Positions 59,571 through 64,000 of a DNA stretch of 64,000 nt are shown here, piece by piece. Source of the stretch: Trema orientale (lineage: Eukaryota; Streptophyta; Magnoliopsida; Rosales; Cannabaceae); assembly GCA_002914845.1 (NCBI GenBank), contig JXTC01000134.1, positions 396,999 through 460,998 of the forward strand, written 5' to 3'. The notes below the pieces were generated by a model. That model was given only the letters and a program-made list of their open reading frames with translations. It did not search any database and had not been told where the DNA came from. Made by a program: the position numbers and the translations under genes. Numbering within the stretch: position 1 is the first letter of the stretch; each line of letters starts with the position of its first letter.

Positions 59571-61660
59571 TCTTTGGTCTCAAATTATTCACAAGTACCT
59601 TCCTTGGTGATCTTCGCCTTGCTTTCCTCTTCCAAGACGTAGCTACACGACCCAATATTAATCCATATCTTTCACTTTAGCACTTCCATTAACTCATCTT
59701 CGTACAATCATCATCATTACTCTATTCTCCTCAACCCGTGGCTATCTTTTCACTTCAATCTACCATATACAATAATCATCACGTTTATCTTCTCATTTCA
59801 CATAAACCGATTGTCCTCCTTGTTATTATCATCACCATCACCTCGTTATTTTCTTTAGCCCCGTGACCTCCAACTTCCATATATCCATTTATGTGTGTGT
59901 ATATATATATATATAAATTTTTTTTTTCTTCACATATATCCTTGCATTAGTTTTCATATTATCACCATCATTGCTCTTTGTTTCTTTTACAATCCGTGGT
60001 TGTTTGCATCTTCACATCACCATGTTCATCTCATTTCCATTTCCACAATACAACTCAGAGATACACATATACAAAGAATACTATTACTACACGGATGATG
60101 AAGAATACAAAGAACTCTAATACAAAGGGATCAACAGGCATAATATAACACTCTTCTTAAAATAATTACTATTAAAATCACTGTCATATGGGTAAGGTCA
60201 ATGAGAAATATTATGTAAGAAGCTCAATGGTTCACTGGGAATTTACAACATCTTGGGAGGGATATATGCTAGGTTCATTTACCCTGCTTAGAACTAAAAT
60301 TTTGAAAAGCTCAAGTTTTGTTTCCTTGTCGACAGCACAACAACTCAACAAACTATCCTCCTGTTAATTTATTCCATATAAAATCGAGGCCAGATCCTCC
60401 TAACCCAAAGCATGAAAAATCCAAAGATGCTAACAACATGCAATGAAGAAAATGTGTTTAACAAAAGCATACCAAAATGTTAGTGACGATTAAAGTATTG
60501 AAAATCGTTAAAAACAAAACTTTTTCTTGTATTTTAGTCAATATACACAAAAAACAAGCCCAATATACCCAAAAAAAAAAAAACAAACAAAGAAACAAAC
60601 CCAGATAAATAGACAGAGAGAATATATACACAAAAAATAGACCCAGGTCATTCAAATCCACATTTTGGTTTGTTTTGAGAGAGAACATACACAAAAAATT
60701 CGCAAAAACCAGAGAGAACAACACAGAAAACAAACTCAGATAAATAGCCAACATCCAAATAAATAGCCAGAGTGAGAATATACACCCAAAAAGAAAACCA
60801 TTCAAATCCACAAATCTAACCCATTCAAATCCATAGAACCCAAACAAACTAGGGGAAAGGGCTACCTGGATAGAGACTGGGAAAATTCGCAACAGACAGT
60901 GAAAATTGCCTGGTCAGAGAGAAATAACAGAAAAAATTATCAAAACTTAAAAGGTTCCATTTGGAACTTGAATTTCAAGAGGAAAAAAATTTATGAAGGA
61001 AAAGTTATGGAAAAAATGAGAGAAAATTGTTTTCTTAAAATTTTATAGTACTTTATTTTGAAATTTTTGGTTTTCCTAATTAGTTTATCAAAATTCTATC
61101 TGTTAAAATATGACAACAAAGCTAATTTTTTCTTTCTTTGGGAAGAACTTTTATAATTTTTTGTTTGAATCCAAACAAGAGAAAATTGGGATCTCTTGAA
61201 AATTTTTTTTCTTTTCCTCCAGAAATCTAAGTACCAATTAATGAAGTCTAAATAAAATGAAAAAAAAAGTAAAATAAGGAGAGAGAAAGGGGTTTACCTG
61301 GTTACATGGGGATTTTATTTTTTTCTTCAAATCCGCAAAATCGAGACTCAAGAGACAAAAAAAAAAAGGATTTTTATTCCTGTTAGAGTGCAAAGAACTC
61401 AAAACCAAGAGAAAAAAAAAAGAATTTTTTTCTCGTTGAGAGCGTGAGACTAGCCAAAAAGATATGGAGACAAACCCAATTAGGACACAGAGAAAAAAGC
61501 AGACGATAGCTATGGATAGGTAAGATAAAAAAGAAAGAAGAAGGATTAGAGGTTTTTGGTTCAAAACCCTATGTTCTGAACATTCTCGAACAACCCAAAC
61601 GACACCGTTTCATTAATAACTTTACTTCAAAAAATAAAATAAAACTAAAACCTTTTATCG
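59571..61660. other. Long spacer with no recognised gene
   Basis: 59580-60110 is pyrimidine-rich with many ATCATCA and CACCATCA words. 60430-60900 and 61240-61560 hold A-rich plus-strand sequence whose minus-strand frames are Phe/Leu-rich and of low complexity. AAACGACACCGTTT at 61598-61611 is a near-palindrome often met in plant intergenic DNA. Nothing is supported as a gene. Confidence 0.4.
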
Positions 61661-61665
61661 AGGAT

Positions 61666-61738
61666 AGAGGTGTCAATTTGGGCCGGCCCACAACTCGTTT
61701 AGGCCTATACATGGGTTAGGCCTAACCTCTTTGACACC
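61666..61738. mobile_element. Short hAT-like remnant
   Basis: AGAGGTGTCAATTTGGGCC and, at the other end, TTTGACACC form a short inverted pair around GGGTTAGGCCTAACC. No 8-bp flank repeat is found. Confidence 0.3.
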
Positions 61739-61739
61739 G

Positions 61740-62064
61740 CTAGCCGCCGACGAGTTATTCCGTCGGTGAATATTTTCTAAATTAATTTAGAAAGAAAAAG
61801 GCACCCGAATATAACTGCCATTTTTTTCTCGGAAATTTTCCAGCGGAAGTTCAAAGACGCATCGCTATATGGTAAAAAAATAAGCCCCCTTTTTACCCGC
61901 CACTTTTGTGCCAACGCGCAGCCCGTCGGCATAGAGTCCTCAGACCTTTTTTTTTTTTTTTTAACTCAGTATTTCCCGGTTGCAATTTACCCATCAGCAA
62001 TTGATTCTTTTCCCCAACAGGCTCATTTCAATCTGTTGGGGAAAGTGGCATTTCTTGTAGCGTG
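61740..62064. mobile_element. CACTA-like terminus
   Basis: The right edge read on the minus strand, CACGCTACAAGAAATGCC, resembles CACTA ends (CACTACAAGAAATGCC). A subterminal hairpin (CCCCAACAG ... CTGTTGGGG, 62014-62043) and CCGTCGG words (61756-61772) fit the repeated subterminal motifs of such elements. The other end and the 3-bp duplication are not found. Confidence 0.4.
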
Positions 62065-62127
62065 TAATACTGCACAAGATAACCATGTTATTAGAAACAA
62101 ATTGATTACACAAAAGTATATGAATAT

Positions 62128-62380
62128 AATATGAACACAATTACTCACGACCGAACAAGAAGAAGATTCATAATCTAATATGGATCTAATATGTTAGGAC
62201 TAATAGCTAACTCTGTTTAGAAAACTAACTAACTGAATGCTAACAGAAAACTGACAGAATGGTAGCTACTCATCAACAAACTTATACACGTGGCTAAGCC
62301 TATGTACAGAGTAATCAGCCCTTAACAACATGAACACAATTACTAAGGACCGACCAAGAAGAAGATTCTTCACCAACCTG
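62128..62380 (+). repeat. Dispersed direct repeat of about 40 bp
   Basis: ATGAACACAATTACTCACGA with the following CCGAACAAGAAGAAGATTC (about 62131-62170) recurs at about 62330-62370 with few changes. Confidence 0.75.
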
Positions 62381-62622
62381 AAAACCGGTGCTTGTGAGTT
62401 ATTTCTCGCCTTGATCTTGATCTTGATCTTGATCTTCCACATATTTTTGGAGCTTTCAGTTAAAAAATTAGTCAACAATGATGTTGACACATATGAACCG
62501 TTTTCTGCCAAGGATATCGCTGAAGCTATGTTTGATGATGAGGGCTTAACAAAAACATAAATTATTTCGGTCTTAATAAAAACCACATCTTCAAGAAAAC
62601 CCTTCACCAAAAACTTGTCCAT
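62266..62622 (-). CDS. Hypothetical protein, 118 codons, with promoter-like upstream sequence
   Basis: On the minus strand an ATG at 62620-62622 opens a frame beginning MDKFLVKGFLEDVVFIKTEI and continuing through SSSNIASAISLAENGSYVST. It includes a short IKIKIKIK run made by a GATCTT repeat (62412-62436). About 150 bp upstream, CTCTATATATAAAACC (about 62773-62788) is a good TATA-like site, followed by a pyrimidine-rich leader. I do not recognise the family. It may be a first exon rather than a whole gene. An overlapping frame on the plus strand is open too, so the strand is a judgement based on the TATA site and leader. Confidence 0.35.
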   Translation of the reverse strand: MDKFLVKGFLEDVVFIKTEIIYVFVKPSSSNIASAISLAENGSYVSTSLLTNFLTESSKNMWKIKIKIKIKARNNSQAPVFRLVKNLLLGRSLVIVFMLLRADYSVHRLSHVYKFVDE

Positions 62623-62772
62623 CTTTTTCTCTTGAGACTATATGTTGATTCAAATATATGATGCTCAATATACGGTCTCATGGGACCTATATATGTTTGA
62701 TTCATATAGAAGGAGAGAAGGATCAGAGGGGTGGTTGAAGGCAGCGGACTGAGAAGAAGTAGCAAAATGGTT

Positions 62773-62788
62773 TTATATATAGAGTACA
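62773..62788 (-). promoter_or_regulatory. TATA-like site
   Basis: CTCTATATATAAAACC on the minus strand, upstream of the ATG at 62622. Assigned from motif and position only. Confidence 0.35.
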
Positions 62789-62867
62789 GAATGATGGATG
62801 CCCTAGTAACAGGTAGCTGCATGCCTGCAGTTAATTAAAAAATTAGTTAGGTCTAAAGTAGTGGTAG

Positions 62868-63061
62868 GATATCCATTTGGAGACCCATCTCCAGCGTGAT
62901 AAGAATATTGTCGAGAATAGTGATAGAGTACATCCATTTGGAGACCGTCTCGATCGTGATAAGAATACTGTCGAAAGCAATATGGACCTCTTTTTGGTCA
63001 AGGATATCCGTGAAGCTCATCATATTATTTTCCTTTTATTAAATGGCAACCCCATGTTGAG
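62868..63061 (+). pseudogene. IRE1-like kinase exon fragment (locus C)
   Basis: From about 62928 the plus strand reads HPFGDRLDRDKNTVESNMDL, then FLVKDIREAHHI, and ends PMLR before GTAAG (donor at 63062). This matches the kinase C-lobe exon of IRE1 (HPFGDRLERDVNIVKNQMDL, FLV, EA, LLxPxPxLR) and ends in the same splice phase as the exons at 15194 and 36771. It is closer to ordinary IRE1 than loci A and B. The front of the exon is duplicated (62872-62927 repeats 62932-62987 with changes), which disrupts it. No neighbouring kinase or KEN exons are found on this strand within the window. Confidence 0.75.
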
Positions 63062-63065
63062 GTAA

Positions 63066-63560
63066 GATTATTATACTTGACTTCGTACAACATGACATAA
63101 ACTATCTATAATAGTAGCTCATTTTTAATCTAATGACGCCAAAATATTATCCCCTCTAATTTGCGTTTTCTTAGTCGTTATTAAGACTTTTATGCGCATA
63201 CACTCCGAGAGCCGTAACAACCTTTTCAAAATTTGTTGAAATTTTATTTTCTGACTATACTTAAGAGGGAAAAAGTTTTAGCACAGTAACAACGTTTGCC
63301 CTTTACATATAGTACTATTTGTTCAAAAAACACATCTGATATCTTATCCTTTCTAATATATCTTATCTTTTCTAATATATCTATATATATATAGACTCGT
63401 TCTTATTATTTGATAAAGTTTTGAACATGATCAGTTTAATTTTTAGATCTTAAGTTTTGGGGATTAATTACAGTACATTAATATGCTACAATAACTAATG
63501 TGTTATAAAATCAGTATTATAAGGATATTGTCATTAAATTTTTCCTAGCAGTGCGTTCCT
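63066..63560. other. AT-rich spacer
   Basis: No gene supported. A TATCTTATCTTTTCTAATATA word pair repeats at about 63345-63380. If a KEN exon once followed locus C it is not visible here. Confidence 0.4.
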
Positions 63561-63619
63561 ACGGAGGAATTACTATAGATGTCGAAATTCGCCCAGTAAT
63601 ATCCATGTTTAGCAGAAGT

Positions 63620-64000
63620 GATCCTAGATCTGTTTATGATGATCTCCATTTTATTTTTTTTCCCTTGTTATATATTTGGTTGATAATCAACTTGACAAGA
63701 TCAAACTTAAGCCAAATGACGTACCAGTGTGGTTTCATGAATTCTTAGAAGTATTTCCTAAAGATTTACCTTAGGTTGCCACCAGATCTCGAACTTTTCC
63801 CCGAGTATGTATCCCCGAACTTAATTAGGCAAGTCTTAGGTATGAGTTGTATGATGATCTACACCTTTCTTTTCCCCTTCTTAAGTGGCAGGTACTCAAG
63901 TTGATCAGAAACTTAAAGCAGGATGACGTAGGTTCAAGAATCCAATTAGAAGTACTTACCTAAGTTCCGTGCCACAAGATAGAAGTGATTTCTATTAAAA
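63620..64000 (+). repeat. Diverged tandem duplication, about 210-bp unit
   Basis: TATGATGATCTCCA (63636) and TATGATGATCTACA (63850) start similar stretches that each continue with TTCCC..TT, GATCAAACTTAA/GATCAGAAACTTAA, GATGACGTA-type words and GAAGTATTT/GAAGTACTT. The second copy runs to the window edge. Function unknown. Confidence 0.55.

Noticed and set aside
60458-61564. Two minus-strand frames of 108-144 codons
   Set aside because: Phe-, Leu- and Ser-rich low-complexity translations of A-rich DNA with no recognisable domain, splice sites or promoter.
61598-61611. AAACGACACCGTTT near-palindrome as a regulatory site
   Set aside because: A common intergenic word in plant genomes; nothing here ties it to a gene.
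63700-63830. Weak resemblance to a Gypsy reverse transcriptase N-terminus (EFLEVFPKDLP)
   Set aside because: The similarity is short and does not continue in the expected way, and the stretch is part of a local tandem duplication. Not enough to call an element.

Overview
This is a plant nuclear window, most likely from a eudicot. It is AT-rich, its genes are split by AG/GT introns, and it is filled with plant transposon lineages: Athila-like, Tat, Tekay/Del and Ty1-Copia LTR elements, tRNA-derived SINEs, MULEs, PIF/Harbinger, hAT and CACTA-like pieces. I cannot name the species. There is one assembly gap (14132-14417).

The main host content is a small cluster of IRE1-like genes. Locus A (minus strand, about 14.5-21.5 kb) and locus B (minus strand, 35.9-38.4 kb, continuing at 51.0-52.5 kb) are tandem paralogs. 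Both encode the C-lobe of an IRE1-type kinase followed by a KEN endoribonuclease domain. The kinase N-lobe and the luminal stress sensor are absent from both. Upstream of the kinase lies an array of short exons, most of them phase 0 at both ends, that have been duplicated several times. The RNase residues (Tyr, Arg-Asn, His) are kept in both copies while the kinase motifs decay. Five exons of locus A join in one open frame of about 364 codons. A third fragment, locus C, lies on the plus strand at about 62.9-63.1 kb.

Layout. 1-4.8 kb: degenerate LTR-type sequence, a SINE, an hAT-like element and short tandem duplications. 5.0-11.6 kb: Athila-like gag-protease remnant with two LTR copies. 11.6-14.1 kb: an exon-like fragment and a Harbinger MITE. 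14.4-21.5 kb: locus A, with MULE-type MITEs and a Copia remnant in its introns. 21.5-25.1 kb: AT-rich spacer with a GC-richer open frame beside an inverted repeat and a 152-bp MITE. 25.1-28.2 kb: Copia remnant on the minus strand. 28.2-35.4 kb: spacer with minisatellites, a 1.29-kb Pack-MULE carrying an LBD (LOB-domain) fragment, a Harbinger MITE and a PPR-DYW fragment. 35.5-52.5 kb: locus B, split by an 11.9-kb Tat element. 52.5-59.6 kb: Tekay/Del chromovirus remnant abutting the 5' end of locus B. 59.6-64 kb: spacer, a CACTA-like end, a possible short gene on the minus strand, locus C, and a tandem duplication at the right edge.

Reading it together: an IRE1-like gene lost its sensor and N-lobe, gained a repeated small-exon N-terminus and was duplicated. 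The copies were then invaded by several transposons. The design, a degenerate kinase with a KEN RNase and a new N-terminus, recalls animal RNase L. Whether it is expressed or active cannot be told from sequence alone.
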